Shown piece by piece: positions 51,022 through 57,948 of a DNA stretch of 64,000 bases. The notes under the pieces were generated by a model. The model ran no database searches. It was not told the origin of the DNA and saw only the letters and a list, made by a program, of their open reading frames with translations. A program made the translations under genes and the position numbers. Source of the DNA: Streptomyces sp. CB02058. GTDB taxonomy: Bacteria > Actinomycetota > Actinomycetes > Streptomycetales > Streptomycetaceae. Location of the stretch: contig NZ_LIPG01000007.1 of the NCBI RefSeq assembly GCF_001905505.1, forward strand, positions 186,001 through 250,000. Direction: 5' to 3'. Each line of letters begins with the position of its first letter. Position 1 is the stretch's first letter.

Positions 51022-51879
51022 ATGAACAGCAGTCGCGAGGACCAGGCGCTCGCACGGGCGGCCGTGGAGGCCCTCACCCAGCAGGTGGCCCTGTGCCCCA
51101 AGCCGGGCCTGCCCGACCCCCGGGACCTCGGCGCGGGAGCGGTCCACCGGGATCACCGTGCGGTGCGCTGGTCGGCCAGGGCGCTCGAACCCGGTCTCGT
51201 GGCGATGGCTGCCGCCGCCCGCCGCGCGGGTGCGCCCACGCCCGGGCTCCGGGCGGAGCTGGGCGCGATCGGACGGTCCACCGCGCACTCGGTGGACCTC
51301 GCGGGCGGCGGCCACCGCGGCGCGCTGTGGACGCTGGGCCTCCTGGTCGCGGCGGCGGCACTGGAGCCTGACGCGCGGGCGGCCGACGTGGCGCTCCTGA
51401 CCCGGCGCATCGCCGCGCACCCCGACCGGGGCGCGCCCCGCAGACCGTCGCGCGGCGCCACCATCTCGGCGACGTACGGCGCCGCCGGGGCGCGGGGCGA
51501 GGGCAGGGCCGGGTTCCCCCACGTACGCCGTGCGCTGACCGCGCTCGCCACCGCCCGGACGGCGGGTGCCGCGGAGGACCAGGCCCGGCTGGACGCCCTG
51601 CTGACCGTGATGTCGACGCTCCAGGACACCGAACTGCTGCACAGCGCGGGCCCCGTGGGCCTGCGTCACGTCCAGGCGCAGGCTCGTGGCGTCCTGGACG
51701 CGGGCGGCTCGGCGACGGACGCGGGGGCGTCGGCCCTGGCGGCTCTCGACTCCGAGCTCCGCGCGCGCGGATGGAGTCCGAGGGGCAGCGCCGGACTCCT
51801 CGCCGGCGCGCTGTTCGCGGACGCGCTGCCGGTGCGCGCCGGTCGCCCCGCGCGGACGGCCCGGCTCCTCGGGTCGTAG
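51022..51879 (+). CDS. Divergent CitG/MdcB-like (triphosphoribosyl-dephospho-CoA synthase) protein
   Basis: The 285-residue protein matches CitG/MdcB in several places: EALTQQVALCPKPGLPDPRDLGAGAVH near residue 17-43, GLVAMAAAARRAG, LRAELGAIGRSTAHSVDLAGGGHRGALWTLGLLVAAAA near 85-122 and GSATDAGASALAALDSEL near the end. The family motif TGGVNTHRGA is here LAGGGHRGA, with the Val-Asn-Thr replaced. No citrate lyase or malonate decarboxylase genes are nearby, so it is an orphan that may have lost or changed activity. Confidence 0.7.
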   Translation: MNSSREDQALARAAVEALTQQVALCPKPGLPDPRDLGAGAVHRDHRAVRWSARALEPGLVAMAAAARRAGAPTPGLRAELGAIGRSTAHSVDLAGGGHRGALWTLGLLVAAAALEPDARAADVALLTRRIAAHPDRGAPRRPSRGATISATYGAAGARGEGRAGFPHVRRALTALATARTAGAAEDQARLDALLTVMSTLQDTELLHSAGPVGLRHVQAQARGVLDAGGSATDAGASALAALDSELRARGWSPRGSAGLLAGALFADALPVRAGRPARTARLLGS

Positions 51880-51999
51880 GCGGCTCGGCCGGTGGCCGTC
51901 GGCTGCCGACCGCTGGGGGAAGCGCTGTGAAGCACACCGCGCGTCGGCGCCCGCGCGGCCGGGCAGGCCGCACCGTACTTGTCTCCAGCGCGCGCGGTC

Positions 52000-52029
52000 T
52001 TGACCAGGCGTCAGGCGTACTGCTTTGAT
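52000..52029 (+). promoter_or_regulatory. Promoter of the leader peptide, giving a leaderless start
   Basis: TTGACC (52000-52005) is followed after 18 nt by TTTGAT (52024-52029). Seven nucleotides later stands the ATG at 52037. Confidence 0.5.
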
Positions 52030-52036
52030 CATGCAC

Positions 52037-52120
52037 ATGAAGCGCTGCCAGAGTCTCACGCGACGACGTCACGTCGATCTCGTGCGTACCGCCGGCGCGC
52101 TCTGTCTCCACGCGGGCTGA
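52037..52120 (+). CDS. Cysteine-type leader peptide, 27 aa
   Basis: The peptide reads MKRCQSLTRRRHVDLVRTAG then ALCLHAG. It belongs to the actinobacterial leader-peptide type RRHVDLxRxxSALC found ahead of sulfur-metabolism operons, where translation of C-terminal Cys codons senses cysteine supply. ATG 52031 would add two residues. The next gene, 253 bp downstream, encodes a secreted propeller-like protein rather than a sulfur transporter, which is unusual. A 9-bp hairpin at 52167 lies between them. Confidence 0.7.
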   Translation: MKRCQSLTRRRHVDLVRTAGALCLHAG

Positions 52121-52166
52121 CCGTACGAGGCGGCCTCTTCGCGCCCGCCTCCTGATCCCGCGTCCT

Positions 52167-52192
52167 CGCATCCGCCCTTCCTCGCGGATGCG
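52167..52192 (+). promoter_or_regulatory. Hairpin between leader peptide and secreted protein, candidate attenuator
   Basis: CGCATCCGC pairs with GCGGATGCG over 9 bp with an 8-nt loop, 47 nt after the leader stop. It could act as an attenuator or an anti-attenuator arm whose folding depends on leader translation. Confidence 0.4.
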
Positions 52193-52373
52193 CTGCCGTG
52201 TGTCGCCCCCTCTGAGACGGCTCCCCGCTCCGCGAGCGGTCCCAGCCGTGCTCGCGTCGCGGTTCCCGACAGGCCGGTCCGCCCTGCCCCACCAGGCGGT
52301 CGGCGTGCGTTCTCCTGCCTTCCCGGCATCCCTGTGCCCCCGGACCTGTGTCCCCAGAAAGGACCATCCCACC

Positions 52374-53837
52374 GTGTCCCCATCCCCCGGCCTCCGCCGA
52401 GCCGTTTCCTGGAAACCCCTCGGCGCCCTGCTCGCGGCCCTCGTCATCGGCTGCGCCGGCTCAGCCTCGGCCGTCCCGGCCGGGTCCTTCGGCCCGACAC
52501 CTCCGCACAACCCCTACGCGGGCCCCGACGGCAGCGCCACGATGCACGGTGACACGGGTTCCTCCGACACCACGCCGCTGGCCGGTCCCGGCGCGGGCAC
52601 GCTGGACTCCTCGCGCGCCGCTCTCGCGTCGGCGTGCCCGACCGTGCTGGTCGGGGCGGACGGCTATCCGGTGGCCCTGTGCACCCCGATCTTCGGCCAG
52701 GTTCCCACCGTCCATCTCCTCGACCCGGCCGACGGCTCCTCCCTGACCACGCTGAAGCTGACCAAGGGCTCGCTGCTGGGCGGCGTGTACGCGTACATCG
52801 ACCACCAGGACCGGCTGGTCGTCGCGGACGGCAGCCGCAGCCTGCTCCGCATCGGACACCACAAGGACGGCGACGGCGACTGGAGCCTGACGGTCGACAG
52901 GAGCCTCTCCCTGGCCTCCGTGATTCCGGAGGACGACGCGGTCACCGGTCTGTCACCCGACTGGAAGGGACGCGTCTGGTTCGCCACGGGCGGCGGTGTG
53001 GTCGGCACGGCGGACGACACCACCGGCACCGTGAAGACCCTCGCCCTGCCGGCCGGGGAGCGGGTCGCCAACAGCATTTCCACGGCCCCCGAGGGCACGG
53101 CGGTCACCACCACCCATGCCACCTACCTCCTGACCACCACCGACGGCACCCCGAAGATCGTCTGGCGCAAGGCCTACGACAGGGGCACCGCCCGCAAACC
53201 GGGTCTGCTGAGCTGGGGCAGCGGTTCGACCCCGACGTTCTTCGGCCCGGGGACCGGCACGGAGTACGTCGCGATCGTCGACAACGCCGACGCCTCCGCG
53301 AACCTCAAGGTCTACCGCGCCTCCGACGGTTCGGACGTCTGCTCGGTCCCGGTGCTCAAGGCCGCGGGCGGCCCCGGCAGCGAGAACTCCCCGGTGGGCA
53401 TCGGCCGCAGTGTCTTCGTGGCCGGAACGTACGGCTACCCGTACCCGGCCGTGCCCGAGGGTGCGGGCACAAGCGTGCCCGCCTCGGCCGACTTCGCGGG
53501 CGGCCTGTCCCGGGTGGACGTCCGCGCGGACGGCACGGGCTGCTCGCTGGTGTGGGACAACGCCCTGCGCTCGGCCGCCGTCCCGAAGCTGTCGACGGCC
53601 GACGGCCTCCTGCACACGGTGGTGCGCGACCCGCTGATCCCGGGCACCAAGGGGACGAGCCTGCTGGACCCGTACCGCTACGTGCAGATCGATCCGGCCG
53701 ACGGAAAGGTCAAGCGCTCGGCGCAGGTCGGGGTGGGATCGCTGTACGACACCCTGCAGATGGCGGGCACGATCACACGGGACGGCGCCTATCTCCAGGG
53801 CACCGTGACCGGCATTCTGCGTATCGCCGCGGAGTGA
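52374..53837 (+). CDS. Secreted beta-propeller-like protein, 487 aa
   Basis: A Sec signal (LGALLAALVIGCAGSASAVP, cleavage near ASA) precedes a mature protein rich in beta-strand repeats such as TVHLLDPADGSSLTTLKL, IDHQDRLVVADGSRSLLRIG, ISTAPEGTAVTTTHATYLLTTTDGTPKIVWRKAYD-type blades (this span near residues 240-275) and YRYVQIDPADGKVKRSA. The pattern suggests a seven- or eight-bladed propeller of the PQQ/WD-like kind. Three Cys could form disulfides. I cannot assign an enzyme activity. GTG 52374 follows AAAGGA; a Cys leader peptide lies upstream. Confidence 0.7.
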   Translation: MSPSPGLRRAVSWKPLGALLAALVIGCAGSASAVPAGSFGPTPPHNPYAGPDGSATMHGDTGSSDTTPLAGPGAGTLDSSRAALASACPTVLVGADGYPVALCTPIFGQVPTVHLLDPADGSSLTTLKLTKGSLLGGVYAYIDHQDRLVVADGSRSLLRIGHHKDGDGDWSLTVDRSLSLASVIPEDDAVTGLSPDWKGRVWFATGGGVVGTADDTTGTVKTLALPAGERVANSISTAPEGTAVTTTHATYLLTTTDGTPKIVWRKAYDRGTARKPGLLSWGSGSTPTFFGPGTGTEYVAIVDNADASANLKVYRASDGSDVCSVPVLKAAGGPGSENSPVGIGRSVFVAGTYGYPYPAVPEGAGTSVPASADFAGGLSRVDVRADGTGCSLVWDNALRSAAVPKLSTADGLLHTVVRDPLIPGTKGTSLLDPYRYVQIDPADGKVKRSAQVGVGSLYDTLQMAGTITRDGAYLQGTVTGILRIAAE

Positions 53838-53841
53838 GTCT

Positions 53842-53874
53842 CCGTGGCGGGCGGCCCCGGCCTGCCCGCCACGG
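53842..53874 (+). terminator. Terminator after the secreted protein gene
   Basis: An 11-bp perfect stem (CCGTGGCGGGC with its complement) and 11-nt loop begins 4 bp past the stop at 53837. Confidence 0.75.
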
Positions 53875-53968
53875 CCGCGTCGCATCAACACACCCCGGCA
53901 GGTGGCCGGTTGACCGTACGCTGGTCACCGCCGGGGCCTTCGCCGCCCTCTACCACCACGGTCACAAT

Positions 53969-53987
53969 TTAGGTTAGGGTAACCTAA
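53969..53987 (+). promoter_or_regulatory. Iron box (DmdR1/IdeR site) upstream of the isochorismatase-like gene
   Basis: TTAGGTTAGGGTAACCTAA matches the actinobacterial iron-box consensus TTAGGTTAGGCTAACCTAA at 18 of 19 positions. It lies 55 bp before the ATG at 54043, so the isochorismatase-like/argB unit should be repressed when iron is sufficient. Confidence 0.85.
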
Positions 53988-54042
53988 CAATGACCGCAGG
54001 CGCCCAGTGGTGTGCGCCGCCCCGGGGGGAGGAAGCCGGCCC

Positions 54043-54696
54043 ATGAACATGCCCTCCCTCGGTTCCTATCCGATGCCCGACCGCACCGCCCTCCCCCGGA
54101 CCCACGTCAGCTGGACCGCCGATCCGGCACGCGCCGTGCTACTGGTCCACACCATGCAGAACCACTTCGTCGGCGCGTTCCGGCGGGGTTTCTCCCCCGT
54201 CACCGAGCTCGTCGACAACATCGCATCGCTGCGGCACACCGCACGGACCCTCGGCATCCCCGTCGTCTTCACCGCGGAGCCCGCCGGGCAGCCACCGCAC
54301 CGGCGCGGGCTCGTCGCCGACGTGTGGGGGCCCGGCATCGAGGACGGACCGGCCGCCGCGATCATCGCGCCCCTCGCGCCCCGCCCCGGCGAGCATCTGC
54401 TGCCGAGCACCCGTCACAACGCCTTCCTCGGCAGCCATCTCGGCACTCTGCTGCGTTCGGGCAACCGTGACCAGCTGATCGTCTGCGGGGTCCACGCCCA
54501 CCTGGGGGTCCTGCTCACCGCGGCGGACGCCTTCATGCACGACATACAGCCGTTCGTCGTCGCGGACGCGGTGGCCGACCTCTCCGCCGAGGACCATGCC
54601 ATGGCCCTTCGCTGGGTCGCGCGCAGCGGCACGGTCCGCCTGACGGACTCCCTGGTGCGGGAACTCCGCGCGCGTGACAGGACGAAGAACACGTGA
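54043..54696 (+). CDS. Isochorismatase-like protein with altered active site
   Basis: The 217-residue protein aligns with isochorismatases of catechol siderophore pathways: SWTADPARAVLLVHTMQNHFVGAF, VTELVDNIASLRHTARTLGIPVVFTAEP, LPSTRHNAFLGSHLGTLLRSGNRDQLIVCGVHAHLGVLLTAADAFMHDIQPFVVADAVAD (span near residues 120-180). The catalytic Asp of VHDMQ is Thr here (VHTMQ) and the Lys of TKWRYSAF is replaced (PSTRHNAF). No aryl carrier domain is fused and no other DHB genes are seen. It may be inactive or do another reaction. An iron box controls it. Confidence 0.8.
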   Translation: MNMPSLGSYPMPDRTALPRTHVSWTADPARAVLLVHTMQNHFVGAFRRGFSPVTELVDNIASLRHTARTLGIPVVFTAEPAGQPPHRRGLVADVWGPGIEDGPAAAIIAPLAPRPGEHLLPSTRHNAFLGSHLGTLLRSGNRDQLIVCGVHAHLGVLLTAADAFMHDIQPFVVADAVADLSAEDHAMALRWVARSGTVRLTDSLVRELRARDRTKNT

Positions 54697-54700
54697 CCTC

Positions 54701-54760
54701 ACGCGGACGGCACGAGGCTGACACGGACGGCACGAGGCGGACACGGCCGGCACTCACAAC
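54701..54760 (+). repeat. Three tandem 20-bp imperfect repeats
   Basis: Units ACGCGGACGGCACGAGGCTG and ACACGGACGGCACGAGGCGG agree in 18 of 20 positions; a third, more diverged unit follows (54741-54760). They fill the gap between the isochorismatase-like gene and argB, just ahead of the argB ribosome site. Confidence 0.6.
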
Positions 54761-54781
54761 TCGCGAACGGGATGGAGAGAG

Positions 54782-55711
54782 ATGAGACCGAGACCGCTCG
54801 TCACGGAACGCGAGGACGCCGATCCGTCCGCCGGGCCACCCGGCCCGCGCGGCGCCACCGTCGTCGTCAAGTTCGGCGGCAACGCCATGGTCGACGCGGC
54901 CCTCCAACGGACCTTCGCCCACGACGTGGTGGAGCTGTGGCGCACGGGCCTGCGCCCCGTCGTGGTGCACGGCGGCGGTCCCCAGATCAACACGATGCTC
55001 GACCGCCTGAGCCTGGAGAGCCGCTTCGAGGCGGGTCTGCGGGTGACCACACCGGAGACCATGCAGGTGGTTCGCATGGTGCTCACGGGCGGGGTCCAGC
55101 GTGAACTGGTCGGCCACATCAACAGCCACGGTCCGTTCGCGGTGGGGATGACCGGCGAGGACGCGCACACGATGACGGCGGTGCGACGTCCGGCCTGGGT
55201 TGACGGGCGGCCCGTGGACATCGGCCTCGTCGGCGACGTCGTGGACGTGAACCCGGGCATGCTGCGCACGCTCCTGGAACAGGGGCACATCCCCGTGGTC
55301 TCCCCTGTCGCCCGCGGCGAGGACGGGCAGGTCTACAACGTCAACGCCGATCTCGCCGCGTCCGCACTGGCCGTGGCGCTCGGCGCCGAGCGGCTCGTGA
55401 TGCTCACCGATGTGGAGGGGCTGTACGCGGACTGGCCGCGCAGCACCGAGGTGATCGAGCGGCTGACCGCCGACGCGCTGCACACGCTCCTGCCGGGGCT
55501 GGCGAGCGGCATGCTGCCCAAGATGGAGGGCTGCCTACGGGCCGTCAGGGGCGGTGTGCGCCGGGCGCACGTGCTGGACGGCCGTGTGCCGCACGCGGTG
55601 CTGCGCGGCGTTCTCGACGAGGTCAGCCCCGGCACCACCGTGGTGCCCGGCCGCGTCGAGGACCAGGAAAGCGGGGCGGCGCGCCTCGCACCCGCCGCGG
55701 GCCGCGGCTGA
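54782..55711 (+). CDS. argB: Acetylglutamate kinase in siderophore locus
   Basis: The 309-residue kinase phosphorylates N-acetylglutamate, the second step to ornithine. Family motifs are [12 protein letters not shown] near residue 28, [25 protein letters not shown] near 50, [46 protein letters not shown] near 185, [14 protein letters not shown], and [27 protein letters not shown], the C-terminal Lys loop. The usual streptomycete argB sits in an arg cluster, so this is probably an extra copy. Its operon has an iron box and adjoins a hydroxyornithine-using NRPS, implying extra ornithine under iron limitation. Confidence 0.92.
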   Translation: MRPRPLVTEREDADPSAGPPGPRGATVVVKFGGNAMVDAALQRTFAHDVVELWRTGLRPVVVHGGGPQINTMLDRLSLESRFEAGLRVTTPETMQVVRMVLTGGVQRELVGHINSHGPFAVGMTGEDAHTMTAVRRPAWVDGRPVDIGLVGDVVDVNPGMLRTLLEQGHIPVVSPVARGEDGQVYNVNADLAASALAVALGAERLVMLTDVEGLYADWPRSTEVIERLTADALHTLLPGLASGMLPKMEGCLRAVRGGVRRAHVLDGRVPHAVLRGVLDEVSPGTTVVPGRVEDQESGAARLAPAAGRG

Positions 55712-55763
55712 CGTACGCGGGTCCGCACGGCCGGCGACTCCGCACGGCCGTCCGGGCTGCGCC

Positions 55764-55805
55764 GGCGCTGTGAGCGCGGGTCGCCCGGCCCGCTCTCACA
55801 GCGCC
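55764..55805. terminator. Bidirectional hairpin between argB and the GNAT gene
   Basis: A stem of 16 pairs with one mismatch (GGCGCTGTGAG plus GCGGG on the left) and an 8-nt loop lies between converging stops and overlaps the last codons of the GNAT gene. Confidence 0.7.
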
Positions 55806-56317
55806 AGCGCGAGCACCCGTGCGTTGCGGCGCGGGTCCAGGGAATCGGCCCAGGACGGGGGCGCCGACCCCACGTGCACGGGCGTGAAGCCATGGCGCAG
55901 GAACAGCGCGCCGTCCCCGGTCGTGGCCGTGAACAGCCCGGTGAGCGCCTGGGCGCCGGCCATGGCCAGCGCGGTGCGCAGGAGCCCGCCTCCCACCCCG
56001 CGCCCCTGTCTGTGGCCCGCCACACAGAAGTTGTAGAGGACACCCGCGGAGCCCGCGCCGTCCACCGCCCCCGCCGGATACGTCCGCAGGCCCACGCAGC
56101 CTTCGAGGGCGCCGCCGGGCGCCTGCGCCACGAGGAAGTCGGCCGCGTGGCGGGCGTAGTGTGAGGCGGGCCGGTCCCGGAGCGCCCCGGAGCGTACGAA
56201 CGGCCACGCCAGGCCGGCGAGTGCGGCAGCGTCCGCCTCACGGGCCGGGCGGAGCAGGGGTGCCGGCGCGAGCCGCCCGTGGCGTACCGGGGCAGGGCCC
56301 GGCGTGACCGTGATCAA
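55796..56317 (-). CDS. GNAT acetyltransferase, ArgA/NAGS-like
   Basis: The 173-residue protein has the GNAT acetyl-CoA loop HRQGRGVGGGLLRTALAMAGAQALTG near residues 105-130 and the tail GDGALFLRHGFTPVHVG, a layout like the short actinobacterial N-acetylglutamate synthases (ArgA). It starts at TTG 56317, fixed by GAAGAGGA 7 nt upstream. It lies 48 bp behind mbtH and shares its iron box. NAG synthesis is the first ornithine step and pairs logically with argB next door. A general small-molecule acetyltransferase cannot be excluded. Confidence 0.72.
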   Translation of the reverse strand: MITVTPGPAPVRHGRLAPAPLLRPAREADAAALAGLAWPFVRSGALRDRPASHYARHAADFLVAQAPGGALEGCVGLRTYPAGAVDGAGSAGVLYNFCVAGHRQGRGVGGGLLRTALAMAGAQALTGLFTATTGDGALFLRHGFTPVHVGSAPPSWADSLDPRRNARVLALAL

Positions 56318-56365
56318 GACGTGTCCTCTTCAGGTTCCGCTGTCGGCATCGTTGCGCCAGGAAGG

Positions 56366-56578
56366 TCAGGCCTCCAACGGCCCGGCGAGGGACCGGGGGC
56401 GCAGATCGGTCCAGTGGGTCTCGACGAAGTCCAGGCACGCCTCGCGTGTGTTCTCCTCGAGGACGGTCCTCCACCCTCCGGGCACCTCGGCGAAGGACGG
56501 CCAGAGCGAGTGCTGGCCCTCGTCGTTCACCAGGACCAGGAAGCGGCCTTCGGGGTCGTCGAAGGGGTTGGTGCTCAT
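56366..56578 (-). CDS. cchK: MbtH-like NRPS accessory protein
   Basis: The 70-residue protein has the MbtH signature: [36 protein letters not shown] (residues 1-36) with the conserved Trp residues, and [11 protein letters not shown]. MbtH proteins bind NRPS adenylation domains and support their folding and activity. Together with the NRPS, exporter and esterase this matches the gene set of the coelichelin cluster (cchH-I-J-K). An iron box lies about 100 bp upstream. Confidence 0.92.
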   Translation of the reverse strand: MSTNPFDDPEGRFLVLVNDEGQHSLWPSFAEVPGGWRTVLEENTREACLDFVETHWTDLRPRSLAGPLEA

Positions 56579-56679
56579 TCCGCGTGTCCTCCTCGGGTCC
56601 GACGGGCCGGGGCGGCGCGTCGAGGGTGTGCGTCATGCCTTCGGGCGAGGTTCGGCCGGTATGGAAGAGAGAGCCGTGA

Positions 56680-56698
56680 TTAGGTTAGGCTCGCCTAA
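56680..56698. promoter_or_regulatory. Iron box between divergent mbtH and esterase units
   Basis: TTAGGTTAGGCTCGCCTAA differs from the iron-box consensus at two positions in the right arm. It lies between the leftward mbtH-GNAT unit and the rightward esterase unit, so one DmdR1/IdeR site can control both. Confidence 0.85.
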
Positions 56699-56745
56699 TC
56701 GACGCGAGCTTAGCCTCTCAACTTGCCGCTCACAAGGAGATGTTC

Positions 56746-56835
56746 ATGCGCCGGGTGTTGGATCGGGTCCGCGAAGCGGGCAGCGGGGGCACGCCCTCGA
56801 GCACGTCCCTCCGGAGCGTCGGCGGCCGGCCGTGA
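56746..56835 (+). CDS. 29-residue micro-ORF coupled to the esterase gene
   Basis: ATG 56746 has AAGGAG 6 nt upstream, the best ribosome site in this unit; ATG 56740 in the same frame is too close. The peptide begins MRRVLDRVREAGSGG and is basic. Its TGA (56833-56835) overlaps the GTG of the esterase gene (GTGA), and that GTG has no good ribosome site of its own. The arrangement implies translational coupling. Whether the peptide itself matters is unknown. Confidence 0.5.
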   Translation: MRRVLDRVREAGSGGTPSSTSLRSVGGRP

Positions 56836-57947
56836 CGGCGCCCTCCGCAGGAGTAGAGCACGCCTTCGAGGCGTTCGGACTGTCCGGTGAGCCCGGCACC
56901 GACGCGTTCTGGACGGCGGCGCGGACACCCGCGTCGAGGCCCGTCGAGGACGGGGGCTGGGTGACGCTGTTCCTGTGGCGCGGGTCGCCCGCGAGCATCG
57001 GCTTCGAGAGCTGGTCGGACCCCGTGCCCCTGCGCCGGTGGGGCGCCACGGACTGCTGGTACGCCGAGGTGCCCATGCCGGCGCGGCTGCGGGTGACCTA
57101 TCAGTTCCTCGATGACGGTGAGGCGGGCGGCGCCGCGTACGCCGACCCCCTCAACCCGGCGGGTGCGGGCGGTGACCGCTCCCTCGCGGCGACGCCGGAC
57201 GCCCCGCCGCAGCCGCACTGGCCGGCGGTCGGTCCCGACGACGTGCTGCCCCTCCCCCGCACCCGTGTCCGCTGGGCGAGCGAGCGGCTCGGCGGGCGGC
57301 GCACCGTGCGGGTGCATCCGGCGGGCGGCGGCGGGCCGGTGGTCCTGCTGCTCGACGGGGACGACTGGCTGTATCTCCATCCGGCCATGGCCGCGTTCGA
57401 CTCGGCCGTCGCCGCCGGTGATCTGCCTCCGGTCACCCTCGTCTTCCTCCCGGCCAAGGACAGGGAGGCCGAGTTCGCGTGCCGGCCGGAGCTCTGGGAG
57501 GCGGTCCGGGACGAACTGCCGCCGCTGGTCGCGGAGTCCGGAGTCCTCGCCGACTGGGACAAGCTGGTGGTCGCCGGGCAGAGCCTCGGCGGGCTGAGCG
57601 CGCTGTACGCGGCGCTGGAGTTCCCGGACCTGGTGTCCCGTGTCGCCTGTCAGTCGCCCTCGCTGTGGTGGGAGCCCGGGGCCCCGGAACGGCCCGACCC
57701 GCTGGGCGGTCCGGCCGGTGGCGCCCTCGCCGCACGTCTGCGGGAGCACCCCGGCCTGTCCGGGCTCCGGGTCGCGTTCGACGTGGGGGAACACGAGACG
57801 CGGATGCTGCCCCACTGCGAGGCGGCCGAGGCCCTGGCCCGGGAGGCCGGTGCGACGGTGCGGGTCTCCCGGTCGCCGTCCGGGCACGACCGGGCCGGCT
57901 GGCGGCACGCCCTGCTCAGGGATGTCGCCTGGGCGCTGGATCAGTAG
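56832..57947 (+). CDS. cchJ: Siderophore esterase, enterochelin esterase (Fes/CchJ)-like
   Basis: The 371-residue hydrolase has the N-terminal Fes beta domain (TDAFWTAARTP, VTLFLWRGSPASIGFESWSDPVPLRRW, CWYAEVPMPARLRVTYQFLDDG) and a C-terminal D-type esterase fold: VVLLLDGDDWLYLHP, VFLPAKDREAEFACRPELW, nucleophile VVAGQSLGGLSALYAAL near residue 255, and the late His in SGHDRAGWRHAL. In the coelichelin cluster the corresponding CchJ is thought to help release product from a synthetase lacking a thioesterase; iron release is the alternative. It converges on the exporter gene with a 1-bp gap. Confidence 0.88.
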   Translation: MTAPSAGVEHAFEAFGLSGEPGTDAFWTAARTPASRPVEDGGWVTLFLWRGSPASIGFESWSDPVPLRRWGATDCWYAEVPMPARLRVTYQFLDDGEAGGAAYADPLNPAGAGGDRSLAATPDAPPQPHWPAVGPDDVLPLPRTRVRWASERLGGRRTVRVHPAGGGGPVVLLLDGDDWLYLHPAMAAFDSAVAAGDLPPVTLVFLPAKDREAEFACRPELWEAVRDELPPLVAESGVLADWDKLVVAGQSLGGLSALYAALEFPDLVSRVACQSPSLWWEPGAPERPDPLGGPAGGALAARLREHPGLSGLRVAFDVGEHETRMLPHCEAAEALAREAGATVRVSRSPSGHDRAGWRHALLRDVAWALDQ

Positions 57948-57948
57948 G

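Noticed and set aside
54043-54696. Reading the isochorismatase-like gene as proof of a catechol siderophore
   Set aside because: Its catalytic residues are changed and no other dihydroxybenzoate genes are visible; the NRPS code points to a hydroxamate.
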